DNA from: JBGTBQ01 sp041749275
GTDB taxonomy: Bacteria > Acidobacteriota > Blastocatellia > Pyrinomonadales > Pyrinomonadaceae
Length of the DNA: 23,924 bases
Direction: 5' to 3'
NCBI GenBank assembly: GCA_041749275.1
Contig: JBGTBQ010000438.1
Location: 1 to 23,924 of the forward strand
Part shown: piece after piece, positions 1-8,458 of the stretch
Layout of the letters: each line of letters starts with the position of its first letter
How positions within the stretch are numbered: the first letter of the stretch is position 1
Program-made: the position numbers and the translations under genes
The notes under the pieces: generated by a model
The model's input: the letters and a program-made list of their open reading frames with translations, nothing else
The model's database searches: none
What the model was told of the DNA's origin: nothing

Positions 1-140
1 TTCACTTATAGCGATTTGCAATTGCGTGCGACCGTTTAGAGGCGTGCACTCCCCGCCGGTGCGACTTGAACCGGGGGGCATTGCCCGCCTCTAAACGGTG
101 GTCGGTTGGTCGCACTCATTTGCAAACCGATGTAAACGAA
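1..140. repeat. Long imperfect inverted repeat (hairpin element), left edge cut by window
   Basis: The first 44 nt pair with 86-140. CCGTTTAGAGGCG (32-44) is the exact complement of 86-98. After a 9-nt bulge, the reverse complement of 1-33 matches 108-140 at roughly three quarters of positions, with GGTCGCAC at 108-115 exact. The loop (45-85) holds a further stem, CCGGT/ACCGG. No ORF is credible here. The left end, TTCACTTA, resembles the TTTTCACTTG end of the hairpin element at 3200-3323, so the two may be related, but the similarity is short. The remaining 141-217 shows nothing beyond a plausible leader for the next gene. Confidence 0.6.
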
Positions 141-217
141 TTTAGAGCACCTCACAAGTACTCGGCGATTGGTCAACACTCCGCGAGTTCGATGCGAAGC
201 TCACTTCCAGCGGGGTT

Positions 218-3004
218 TTGTTAGATGCCCTCAGAGTCTTTTGGCGTTCAGCTATGTACAACCAACCCGATGAACTTCGCGGCCTGAACGGACGGCCCGG
301 CACGTGGTGGGAGCGGATGCAGGAGTGGGGCGGGATGCTGACCCTCGTTTCCGGCGTCTATCTGGCGGCGTACCTCCTGTGGTTGGCGCTGCATCAGGAT
401 GAACCACTGCCGGTGGTCAACGCCATCAGCTACCTTCTGTTCCGGTTGTTGACCGTTTCCGCCGCTTGGCGCGTCTCGGCTCACGCGGCGTTGGATAAGC
501 GAGGCCGTCGTGGCTGGAAGCTCATCGCTCTGGCGTTCCTCAGTCTCCTCATTGATGACGCCTCGCGCCTTTCAAACGAGATTACGGGCGGAGCCAATCC
601 GCTCACCTCTTCAACCGCGCTCCTTTCCCTCTCATTTTACTTCGTCCTCTTCGCGGGTCTGCTCCATCTCTCTTCCCCGCTCAGGAATCGAGCAGAGCGA
701 GTCCGGTACTGGCTCGACCTCGGCATCGTCATGATCGGCGGCGGCACCGTGCTCTGGTACTTCGTCGTTAGCCCCGCCTCGATTCTGACCGGGAGCACCG
801 TCTTCGCCACCGCTCTGTCATTAGCCAGACCCGTCGGCGACCTCGTCATCCTGTTCGGAAGCACGTCCCTCCTGCTCGCCGGCGAGGGCGGCGGCAGCCG
901 TCGCGTTTACGGACTCCTGACCGCCGGCCTGCTTCTGTTCTTTGCCGCCGACTTGGGCTACGGTCACCTCAGCCTGCTGCACATCTACCGGCCCGGCAAC
1001 TGGGTAGATGGACTGTGGATGATCGCCGGTTTTCTCGTGCTGGTGAGCAGCCGATGCCAGCTCCGAGAGTTGTCTCGACATCACCAGCCTGACGGTTCCG
1101 CCGCTCACCAGACTCAGCGTGGCTTGAGTATGCTGCCGCATCTCTCCGTCGCCGCCGGTTACGCGTTGCTGATCTTCGTCACCTACAGGCAATGGTCCGA
1201 CCCCCTCGGCGGCCTCGTCGTTGGCGCGGTCGCACTAACCGCGATGGTGACGGCCCGCCAAGTCGCCGCCGTGCGCGAACAGGCGAGAGAGCAGCAGCGG
1301 TTCCGCTCGCTCGTCCAACACTCGTCCGATGTCGTGACGATAATCAACCGCGACCTCTCGGTCGTCTATGAAAGTCCTTCCGTATCGCTCGTGCTCGGCT
1401 ACGAACCCGCGCGGCTCGCCGGAACCGACTTCACCGAGCTACTCCACCCGGAAGACAGGACGCGGGCCATCGCCTTCTTCTCAGACCTGCTGAAGCAACC
1501 CGGCGCGGCCATCGGCATCGAGTGGCGGCTGCGGCACCGTGATGACTCATGGATGCACGCCGAGAGCATCTGCACGAATCTGCTCAATGACGAAGCCGTG
1601 CGCGGACTCGTCGTCAACACACGAGACGTTACGGGTCGCAAAAAAGCCGAAGAGCGACTGCAACACGACGCCTTCCATGATGTTTTGACCGGCCTCCCCA
1701 ACCGGGCGCTCTTCAAGGAGCACCTGCGGGTCGCCATCGGTCGCGTCTGCCGCTCTTCCCAGTACATGTATGCGGTGCTGTTCCTCGACCTCGACCGCTT
1801 CAAGAACGTCAACGACTCTTTGGGACACTCCTTCGGCGACAGGCTGCTCGTCGCCATCTCCGAGCGTTTGCAAGACTCCGTGCGGTTGGTTGATGTCGTC
1901 GCGCGGCTCGGCGGCGACGAGTTTGCCGTCCTGCTCGACGGCATCGAGGACGCCAACGACGCCGTCCATGTCGCGGGGCGCGTCCAGAAGGCGCTTCAGG
2001 AGCCGGTTGAGATCGGCGACCGGCACGAGGTGTTCGCCACGACGAGCATCGGCATCGCTCTCTCCAACTCCGAGTACTCGGAGCCGGAGGACGTGTTGCG
2101 TGACGCCGACACGGCGATGTACCGAGCCAAGGCGCGGGGCCGCGCCTGCCACGAGGTATTCGATAAGTTCATGCACGCGAGGGCCGTGGCCCTGCTGCGG
2201 TTGGAGAACGATCTGCGCCGGGCCGTCGAGCGCGAGGAGTTCGAGGTTTACTACCAGCCCATCGTGTCGCTAAAGGAGGAAGAGCAAATCTCCGGCTTCG
2301 AGGCGCTGGTGCGTTGGCACCACCCGGAGCGCGGAATCGTTCCCCCGACGGACTTCATCTCCGTGGCCGAGGACACGGGGCTGATTATTCACATCGGCAG
2401 GTGGGTGCTGCGCGAGTCGTGCCGGCAAATGCGTCGGTGGCAACAGCAGTATCCGGGCCATTGCTCGCTGATGCTCAGTGTCAACCTGTCGGGCAAGCAG
2501 TTTATGCAAGCCGATCTGGTCGAGCAGATTCAGGCGGTGCTGGAGGAGACGGAGTTCGACCCGCGCTGCCTGCAACTGGAGATCACGGAGAGCGTCGTGA
2601 TTGAGAACACGGAGGTCGTGACCTCGATGCTGGTGCGCCTGCGCGAGTTGGGCATCCAACTGACGATGGACGACTTTGGAACCGGCTACAGCTCCCTCTC
2701 CTACCTGCACAAGTTCCCGATTGACGTGCTCAAGATAGACCGCTCGTTCATCAGTCAGGCAGGGGCGGAGGGACGAAGCGAGATCGTGCCGACAATCATC
2801 ATGCTGGCACGCAACATGGGGATGAAGGTTGTGGCCGAAGGGGTGGAGACCGATGAGCAGCTCGCGCACCTGAACGAACTGGACTGCGCTTATGGTCAGG
2901 GCTACCTCTTCTCGCGCCCCGTGGACGCGCATACGGCTGAAGAGTTGATTAGCAACCGAATGTCGGTTCGCGGCGATAGCGCGGAGGCGGAGGAGGCCGC
3001 TTAG
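218..3004 (+). CDS. Membrane-bound PAS-GGDEF-EAL cyclic-di-GMP turnover protein
   Basis: This 928-residue protein makes and/or degrades the second messenger c-di-GMP at the inner membrane. Residues about 35-350 carry roughly eight hydrophobic segments, a MASE-like sensory region. A PAS domain follows (about 360-480), then GGDEF (about 485-650) and EAL (about 665-915). The GGDEF site is intact (RLGGDEF, 565-569), and an upstream RLVD lies five residues before it, the right place for an inhibitory I-site. EAL residues also look complete: EALVRW at 695, ITES, DDFGTGYSS, KIDRSF and VAEGVET. Both activities are therefore possible; which dominates cannot be read from sequence. The start is TTG at 218, with GGGG just upstream; an in-frame ATG at 254 is the alternative. 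The TAG stop overlaps the end of the adjoining MITE-like repeat. Confidence 0.93.
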   Translation: MLDALRVFWRSAMYNQPDELRGLNGRPGTWWERMQEWGGMLTLVSGVYLAAYLLWLALHQDEPLPVVNAISYLLFRLLTVSAAWRVSAHAALDKRGRRGWKLIALAFLSLLIDDASRLSNEITGGANPLTSSTALLSLSFYFVLFAGLLHLSSPLRNRAERVRYWLDLGIVMIGGGTVLWYFVVSPASILTGSTVFATALSLARPVGDLVILFGSTSLLLAGEGGGSRRVYGLLTAGLLLFFAADLGYGHLSLLHIYRPGNWVDGLWMIAGFLVLVSSRCQLRELSRHHQPDGSAAHQTQRGLSMLPHLSVAAGYALLIFVTYRQWSDPLGGLVVGAVALTAMVTARQVAAVREQAREQQRFRSLVQHSSDVVTIINRDLSVVYESPSVSLVLGYEPARLAGTDFTELLHPEDRTRAIAFFSDLLKQPGAAIGIEWRLRHRDDSWMHAESICTNLLNDEAVRGLVVNTRDVTGRKKAEERLQHDAFHDVLTGLPNRALFKEHLRVAIGRVCRSSQYMYAVLFLDLDRFKNVNDSLGHSFGDRLLVAISERLQDSVRLVDVVARLGGDEFAVLLDGIEDANDAVHVAGRVQKALQEPVEIGDRHEVFATTSIGIALSNSEYSEPEDVLRDADTAMYRAKARGRACHEVFDKFMHARAVALLRLENDLRRAVEREEFEVYYQPIVSLKEEEQISGFEALVRWHHPERGIVPPTDFISVAEDTGLIIHIGRWVLRESCRQMRRWQQQYPGHCSLMLSVNLSGKQFMQADLVEQIQAVLEETEFDPRCLQLEITESVVIENTEVVTSMLVRLRELGIQLTMDDFGTGYSSLSYLHKFPIDVLKIDRSFISQAGAEGRSEIVPTIIMLARNMGMKVVAEGVETDEQLAHLNELDCAYGQGYLFSRPVDAHTAEELISNRMSVRGDSAEAEEAA

Positions 3005-3198
3005 AGCATGTCTAAAAAGCCCCGTGAGGGGCGAAATGTTTATCGCTCGTTGGGTGAGACGAAGTCCTCAAGCTCCGTGAGGAGCGGCATACAAATGTCT
3101 GTCGCCCCTCCGGGGCTTGAGAGAGAAAGGGGGCAGCACGGGCTATAAACATTCCGCTCCTCACGGAGCTACGGCGCCTTGCTTTTTAGACACGCTCT
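3003..3198 (+). mobile_element. MITE-like repeat, copy 1 (196 bp, terminal inverted repeats)
   Basis: The left end AGAGCATGTCTAAAAAGC is the inverted complement of the right end at 17 of 18 positions. Inside are four short palindromes: GCCCC-GTGA-GGGGC (3019-3032), GCTCC-GTGA-GGAGC (3072-3085), GCCCC-TCC-GGGGC (3104-3116) and GCTCC-TCAC-GGAGC (3156-3169). The first two would form GNRA-capped hairpins in RNA. A second copy, about 90% identical, lies inverted at 5630-5826. There is no coding capacity and no transposase nearby, so it would be a non-autonomous element. Confidence 0.8.
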
Positions 3199-3199
3199 G

Positions 3200-3323
3200 A
3201 GATCGGTTTTCACTTGCGTGTATGGGTCAGAACCGCCTGCGGTAGCGGGCGGGTGGTTGTCACGCCAGACCCGCCCGCTACCGCAGGCGGTTCTGACCCG
3301 TATATCCAAGTGAAAACCGATCT
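3200..3323. repeat. 124-bp near-perfect hairpin element
   Basis: Two nested stems are exact: 17 bp (3200-3216 with 3307-3323, AGATCGGTTTTCACTTG) and 30 bp (3224-3253 with 3270-3299). A 7-nt internal loop separates them, and the terminal loop is 16 nt (3254-3269). The element begins one base after the MITE-like repeat. Its arms are rich in CCGCCTGCGGTAGCGGGCGG-type sequence. It is non-coding. Single-stranded DNA or RNA from it would fold very stably, so it could act as a mobile hairpin, a transcription block or a recombination site. Confidence 0.85.
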
Positions 3324-3434
3324 AGTCACCACAATCCCAGAATCATTACTGCCGTCGGTCATTATCGGTTACAGTGTGTTGATGAGAATTCGGTGCCGCG
3401 TTTGGGCATCCCGACTTGCATGGGGGTTGGTTGC

Positions 3435-3477
3435 CGCGTCGAGTCTCGACGCGAGGATGAGAGGTACGAGTTACCTC
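3435..3477. promoter_or_regulatory. Two palindromes upstream of the oxidoreductase start
   Basis: CGCGTCGAG-T-CTCGACGCG (3435-3453) is a perfect 9-bp inverted repeat with a 1-nt centre. GAGGTA-CGAGT-TACCTC (3461-3477) is a 6-bp repeat with a 5-nt centre. They end 19 nt before the GTG start at 3497. Symmetry and position suit a regulator operator or a leader hairpin. No regulator can be named. The rest of 3324-3496 shows nothing convincing. Confidence 0.35.
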
Positions 3478-3496
3478 GGCACGCGAACATAAAGCG

Positions 3497-4960
3497 GTGA
3501 GCGCCTACGATCTCATCGTCATCGGCGGAGGCTCCGGCGGCTTAGTCGTGGCGGTGGGCGCGGCGCACCTCGGCGCGCGCGTGGCGCTCGTGGAGAAGAA
3601 GGCGCTCGGCGGCGACTGTCTCTACACGGGTTGCGTGCCGTCGAAAACCTTGATCGCGTCGGCGCGCTTCGCCGCCGCTGTCGGACGCGCCTCCGATTTC
3701 GGCTTCGCACCCACCCCGCTCCGGTTCAAAGACGATAGCTTCGCCTCGATTACTGACCGCGTTCAGCGCGTGATTAAGACCGTGGGCGAGCACGATGCGC
3801 CCGAAGTCTTTCGCGCTCTCGGCATCGAAGTCATCTTCGGCACGCCACGCTTTATCTCGCCGCACGAATTGGAGATTACCGCGAGACAGGGAGAGGACAC
3901 CGCCAGCTACAACATCAACGCCAAGCGCTTCTGCATCTCGACCGGCTCGCGCCCCGCCGTCCCGCCCATCGAAGGATTGAGCGAAACGGGATTCATCACT
4001 AACGAAGAGATTTTTCATCTCAAGCAGCTGCCTGCTTCTCTCATCGTTTTGGGCGGCGGCCCCATCGGACTCGAACTCGGTCAGGCGCTGGCGCGCTTCG
4101 GCAGCCGGGTCACGGTCGTGGAGATGGGCGACCGCTTGTTGTCGAAGGAGGACGAAGAAGCCTCCGCCAACATCGAACGCTTCCTGCGGGCTGAAGGGCT
4201 GGAGCTGCGGCTCAACGCCAAGGCGGTGCGCGCCCGTCAGTCCGGCGGGAGTAAGACGCTGACGATTGAAGAAGACGGTCAGGAGCGTGAGTTGCACGCC
4301 GAAGAGATTCTCGTGGCGACGGGGCGTCGCCCCAACATCGAGGGACTGAATCTCGAAGCCGCCGGTGTTCGTTACGATAAGAAGCGAATCATCACTGATG
4401 AGTATCTGCGGACTTCCGCGTCACACATTCTCGCGGCGGGCGACGTGACCGGGCATTTCCCCTTCACGCACATGGCCGCATTTGAAGCTTCAGTGGTCGT
4501 CCGCAACGCCTTCTTCTTCTGGCCGCTCCTGCAAAAAGTTGATTTCCGCGTCGTGCCGTGGACGACCTTCACGGACCCGGAGGTGGCGCGCGTCGGGTTG
4601 ACGGAAAAAGAGGCGCGCGAGAAGTATGGCACGCATGGCATCAGGATTTACCGGACGGATTTTGCGGACAATGATCGCGCGCAGGCTGAGGGTGAAACCA
4701 AGGGCTTTGTTAAATTCATCTGCACGGAGCGTCGCAATGAAATAGTCGGCGCGCACCTCGTCGGCCCACACGCGGGCGAACTCATCCACGAGGTCGTGCT
4801 GGCGATGAAAGAACGGCTCCCCGTCACGGCTCTCGGCGGCATGATTCACGTCTATCCGACGCTCACGCAGGTCAACCAGAAGGCCGGGCTAGATGCGGTG
4901 CTGGCACAGATAGCCGCTTACAAGAAAATACTTTCCTACTATCTTCGCCTGTGGCGATAG
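3497..4960 (+). CDS. FAD-dependent pyridine nucleotide-disulfide oxidoreductase (dihydrolipoamide dehydrogenase / mercuric reductase superfamily)
   Basis: This 487-residue flavoprotein probably moves electrons from NAD(P)H through FAD to a redox-active disulfide and then to an unknown substrate. The N-terminal FAD fold (GGGSGG, 10-15) leads into the active-site pair Cys41 and Cys46 (GGDCLYTGC). A second Rossmann motif (GGGPIGLELG) binds the pyridine nucleotide, and AAGDVTG is the conserved FAD-contact region. The C-terminal dimerisation domain has HVYPT (His451, Tyr453, Pro454) where lipoamide dehydrogenases have HxHPT. It also lacks the heavy-metal domain and the C-terminal Cys pair of mercuric reductase. 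Substrate is therefore open; the usual labels for this group should be treated as superfamily names only. It is convergent with the seleno-peroxiredoxin gene, 33 nt away. The start is GTG, with no clear ribosome-binding site. Confidence 0.9.
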   Translation: MSAYDLIVIGGGSGGLVVAVGAAHLGARVALVEKKALGGDCLYTGCVPSKTLIASARFAAAVGRASDFGFAPTPLRFKDDSFASITDRVQRVIKTVGEHDAPEVFRALGIEVIFGTPRFISPHELEITARQGEDTASYNINAKRFCISTGSRPAVPPIEGLSETGFITNEEIFHLKQLPASLIVLGGGPIGLELGQALARFGSRVTVVEMGDRLLSKEDEEASANIERFLRAEGLELRLNAKAVRARQSGGSKTLTIEEDGQERELHAEEILVATGRRPNIEGLNLEAAGVRYDKKRIITDEYLRTSASHILAAGDVTGHFPFTHMAAFEASVVVRNAFFFWPLLQKVDFRVVPWTTFTDPEVARVGLTEKEAREKYGTHGIRIYRTDFADNDRAQAEGETKGFVKFICTERRNEIVGAHLVGPHAGELIHEVVLAMKERLPVTALGGMIHVYPTLTQVNQKAGLDAVLAQIAAYKKILSYYLRLWR

Positions 4961-4993
4961 ACCGCCCGCGCGAGTGCGCCCGTCAGACAGTCG

Positions 4994-5626
4994 TTATTTC
5001 AAAGCGTCGAGCGCGGCGCGTATCTCGGCGTTGGCCGGGCGCTGCTTGTAGTCGGATTCAACTATCGCCCACGTGACGCGCCCTGCCTTGTCAATGACAT
5101 ACACGGTCGGGTGCGGGATGCCTTCCACCTTCTGCCCCGCGTAGGCCGGGTCGCGCAAACCGTAAGTGTCTATCACTTTGGAACCGGGGTCGGAGAGCAG
5201 CGAAAAGTTGACCGCGCCGCGTCCGTCACTTTCGATCTTCTTGGCAAACTCAAGGCTCTCTTTGTGTCCGTCAACACTGACGGCGTAGATTTTGACCGCT
5301 TCGTTCGGCTGCAAAAGCGTCCGCATCTCGGCTAACTGCCGAGCGCAGTACGGTCACCAATAGCCGCGGTAGAAGACAAGCACGACCGGAGTTTTCTCAC
5401 GCGCCTCCGAGAGTTTGACTGCCTGCCCGTTCTGGTCTTCGAGGGTGAAGTCCGGCGCGACATCTCCGACTTTCACCGGGGTGTTGCCGGCTTGTGCCTG
5501 TGTGGTTTGCGGGGTCGTGTTCGTCGGTTGTTGGGGTGTGTTGCTGGCTCCCGATGTGCAGGCCAAAGCACACATCAAAAAGTTAAGCGCGACCAAATTC
5601 TTTATCATCATATTTTGCCATCCCAT
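4994..5626 (-). CDS. Selenocysteine-containing peroxiredoxin-like protein (in-frame TGA read as Sec), exported
   Basis: One continuous frame of 210 codons is interrupted only by TGA at 5354-5356 (codon 91). The motif reads FYRGYW-U-PYC, where peroxiredoxin-like thiol oxidoreductases have Cys in WCPYC; Cys94 would be the partner. Both halves match the fold: PVKVGDVAPDFTLEDQNG and VVLVFY before the TGA; LLSDP, TYGLRD and GIPHPTVYVIDKAGRV after it. This argues against a decayed gene. The role inferred is reduction of peroxide or disulfides outside the cytoplasm. The N-terminus has a hydrophobic segment ending ALAC, a marginal lipobox, then a Thr/Gln-rich linker. ATG at 5626 is one option; ATGs at 5611 and 5608 give a more usual signal peptide. 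The MITE-like repeat ends 3 nt upstream. Decoding needs selA/B/C elsewhere in the genome. Confidence 0.85.
5327..5353 (-). promoter_or_regulatory. Candidate bacterial SECIS hairpin for Sec insertion
   Basis: Directly after the UGA the minus strand folds CUCGGC-AGUUA-GCCGAG (5343-5327), six perfect pairs with a 5-nt loop. The loop begins 17 nt after the UGA, and its second base is G. Known bacterial SECIS elements have a small apical loop about 16-37 nt downstream with a G in the first two loop positions. CCG right after the UGA can also pair with CGG beyond the stem, giving a lower helix. The hairpin lies inside coding sequence, so protein constraints also apply. Confidence 0.65.
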
Positions 5627-5629
5627 CTT

Positions 5630-5826
5630 AGAGCGTGTCTAAAAAGCAGTGCGCCGTAGCTCCGTGAGGAGCGGAATGTTTATAGCCCGTGCCCGCCCCC
5701 TTTCTCTCTCAAGCCCCGGAGGGGCGACAGACATTTACATGCCGCTCCTCACGGAGCTTGGAGACCTCGGCGCACCCGACGAGCGACAAACATTGCGCCC
5801 CTCACGGGGCTTTTTAGACATGCTCT
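5630..5826 (-). mobile_element. MITE-like repeat, copy 2 (197 bp), inverted relative to copy 1
   Basis: The reverse complement aligns end to end with 3003-3198 at about 90% identity by eye, including all four palindromes and both 18-nt ends. The ends are flanked by TTA on each side (TTA-GAGC ... GCTC-TTA), a possible 3-bp target duplication; copy 1 has TTA and TGA. The element separates the seleno-peroxiredoxin start from the carA end. The 59 nt from 5827 to 5885 hold only TTTTCACTTG, a word shared with the hairpin element at 3200. Confidence 0.8.
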
Positions 5827-5885
5827 TAGCGAAATCCGGCTTTCTCATCTCGTTCGTATCCGAAACTCATGTTTTCACTTGTAGC

Positions 5886-6998
<1,113 letters not shown>

Positions 6999-7010
6999 TC
7001 TAGTTTTCCG

Positions 7011-8318
7011 TCATGCCTGCGAGCGCAGGAACTGTTGCGCCTCGTTGAGCCAGCGTTTCTCGGTGCGGTATTTGTAGGCGGGCGCGGTGCGGACGGCCTC
7101 GACGCAACGCTGCATCCACTCTTTCGCCTCGCGCAGGCGGCCTTGTCCGAAGTAAGCGCGGCCCATCAGATACAGACCTTCGGGGTCGGACTGGCGATTA
7201 TCGAGGAAGCGTTCGAGCGCGTTCTCGGCGTCGGCGAACTGCCCGGCATGGACGTAGGTCGCGCCGATCTCGCGCCAGATTTCGTGCTGCGCGTGCGTCG
7301 GGTCGCGGACGACGACTTGCTCGAAGTGTTTGATGGCGTCGGCGAGCCTTCCTTCGGAGCGTGCGATGCGTCCGAGCTGATAGTGCGAGTCAACCTCCTC
7401 TGCGTCAATCGAGATGGCGCGCTCGAAGCGTTCGCGGGCCGCCGCCAGTTCTCTGCGCTGAAGATGGATGAGACCGATGTTGTAGTGGGCCGAAGCGTCC
7501 GCCGGGTTGAGCGTCGCGGCTTCGAGGTTCTGCCGGAACGAAGCGCGCGCACGCTGTCCGCGCATCAACTCGCCGATGTAGCCGCGCATCAGCAACAGGA
7601 AAATGATGAGCAGGAAGGGCGAGCCGAGCACCCAGCCGAAGAGCGGTGCGAGGACTATGACGACGGGTATCATGCACAGCACGCTGACCAAAAATGCCGC
7701 GGCTGAACGAGGCCATGAAAAGCTGAAGACCCCGCGAAAGGCGATCACCAGACCCACTATGAGAAACGGCAGGGCCAGCGAAGAAGCCGATGCTTCGAGC
7801 ATCATCGCTGGCTCAAGCAACAGGGGGAGCGCTTCCGGCGCGATGAACCCCCGCTGCGCCAGCATCTCGTAACTCTTGCGCGACTCTTCCAAGACAGTCG
7901 CCTCAAAACCGCTCAGGCGCGAGAGCGCAACCAACGGGAGCGCCAAAAGGCTCGACGCGGCGCGGACATAGAAAACGGCGGACGCCATTCCGGCGTACTC
8001 CTGCGACAGGGCTACGCCGAAGCTCCCGCGACGCTCGAACAGGTTGGCGACGAAAATAGATACGGGGACGAACCCGACCGCGAGGAACAGCACCGACTCG
8101 GCGGCCTTCCACGCGACTGAGAACGGGCCGCCCGCGCCGCGCAAGGAACTCCCCCCAACGCCGGAGAGATACGGCCACAGCGCGTAGACGAGCAGCGCAC
8201 CCTGCGCCATGAACGCCAGCGCCACCGCCGGGCCGAGTTGCGCGCGGTCACGCGCCTCGGCCATCGCGCGCGACGGCGCGTAGAACAGCATCAGCAACGG
8301 GCGCAGCCAGTCGTTCAT
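7011..8318 (-). CDS. Yip1-like membrane protein with C-terminal TPR repeats
   Basis: This 435-residue protein is probably a scaffold in the inner membrane. The N-terminal half (about 1-240) has five or six hydrophobic helices. It opens MNDWLRPLLMLFYAPSRAM, similar to Yip1-domain proteins. From about 265 to 425 there are four or five tetratricopeptide repeats (for example SAHYNIGLIHLQRRELAAAR and DSHYQLGRIARSEGRLADA). TPRs bind partner proteins; no partner can be named. It lies just upstream of carA and downstream of lepB on the same strand. The ATG at 8318 has no Shine-Dalgarno sequence: a heptad-repeat arm starts 10 nt upstream. Confidence 0.85.
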   Translation of the reverse strand: MNDWLRPLLMLFYAPSRAMAEARDRAQLGPAVALAFMAQGALLVYALWPYLSGVGGSSLRGAGGPFSVAWKAAESVLFLAVGFVPVSIFVANLFERRGSFGVALSQEYAGMASAVFYVRAASSLLALPLVALSRLSGFEATVLEESRKSYEMLAQRGFIAPEALPLLLEPAMMLEASASSLALPFLIVGLVIAFRGVFSFSWPRSAAAFLVSVLCMIPVVIVLAPLFGWVLGSPFLLIIFLLLMRGYIGELMRGQRARASFRQNLEAATLNPADASAHYNIGLIHLQRRELAAARERFERAISIDAEEVDSHYQLGRIARSEGRLADAIKHFEQVVVRDPTHAQHEIWREIGATYVHAGQFADAENALERFLDNRQSDPEGLYLMGRAYFGQGRLREAKEWMQRCVEAVRTAPAYKYRTEKRWLNEAQQFLRSQA

Positions 8319-8327
8319 AAAGCGAAG

Positions 8328-8458
8328 CAGACAGCAGGCAGCGCGCGGCAGGCAGTTAAAGACCGTTTGGGATGTGAAAATTCAAATTCGAGATTCAAAG
8401 GTTGCCTTCCGTAATTCATCAAACTGCCCGCTGCTTGCCGCCGCCCTCTCACTGCTCA
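8328..8458. repeat. Heptad inverted-repeat cassette A (CAGNNNN type)
   Basis: Four exact 7-nt units fill the left arm (8328-8355): CAGACAG, CAGGCAG, CGCGCGG, CAGGCAG. The right arm (8424-8458) reads CTGCCCG, CTGCTTG, CCGCCGC, CCTCTCA, CTGCTCA, the complementary type. It fills the gap between the TPR gene and lepB, and its right arm runs into the last codons of lepB, including the stop. Confidence 0.7.

Noticed and set aside
45..85. tRNA-like T-arm on the minus strand (GGTTCAAGTCGCACC)
   Set aside because: No anticodon or acceptor stem can be drawn around it; it is better explained as the loop stem of the hairpin element.
3214..3492. 92-residue open frame across the hairpin element
   Set aside because: It translates the two arms of an inverted repeat and has no ribosome site or family resemblance.
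3497..4960. Specific calls of mercuric reductase or lipoamide dehydrogenase
   Set aside because: No heavy-metal domain, no C-terminal Cys pair, HVYPT instead of HxHPT, and no mer or 2-oxoacid dehydrogenase genes nearby.
4994..5626. Reading the peroxiredoxin-like region as a pseudogene or two separate small genes
   Set aside because: The only interruption is TGA at the catalytic Cys position, the frame and motifs continue on both sides, and a SECIS-like hairpin follows. The downstream part has no start codon with a ribosome site at its beginning.
3003..5826. Calling the block a proven composite transposon
   Set aside because: No transposase is present, and target duplications are at most 3 bp and not exact in copy 1.
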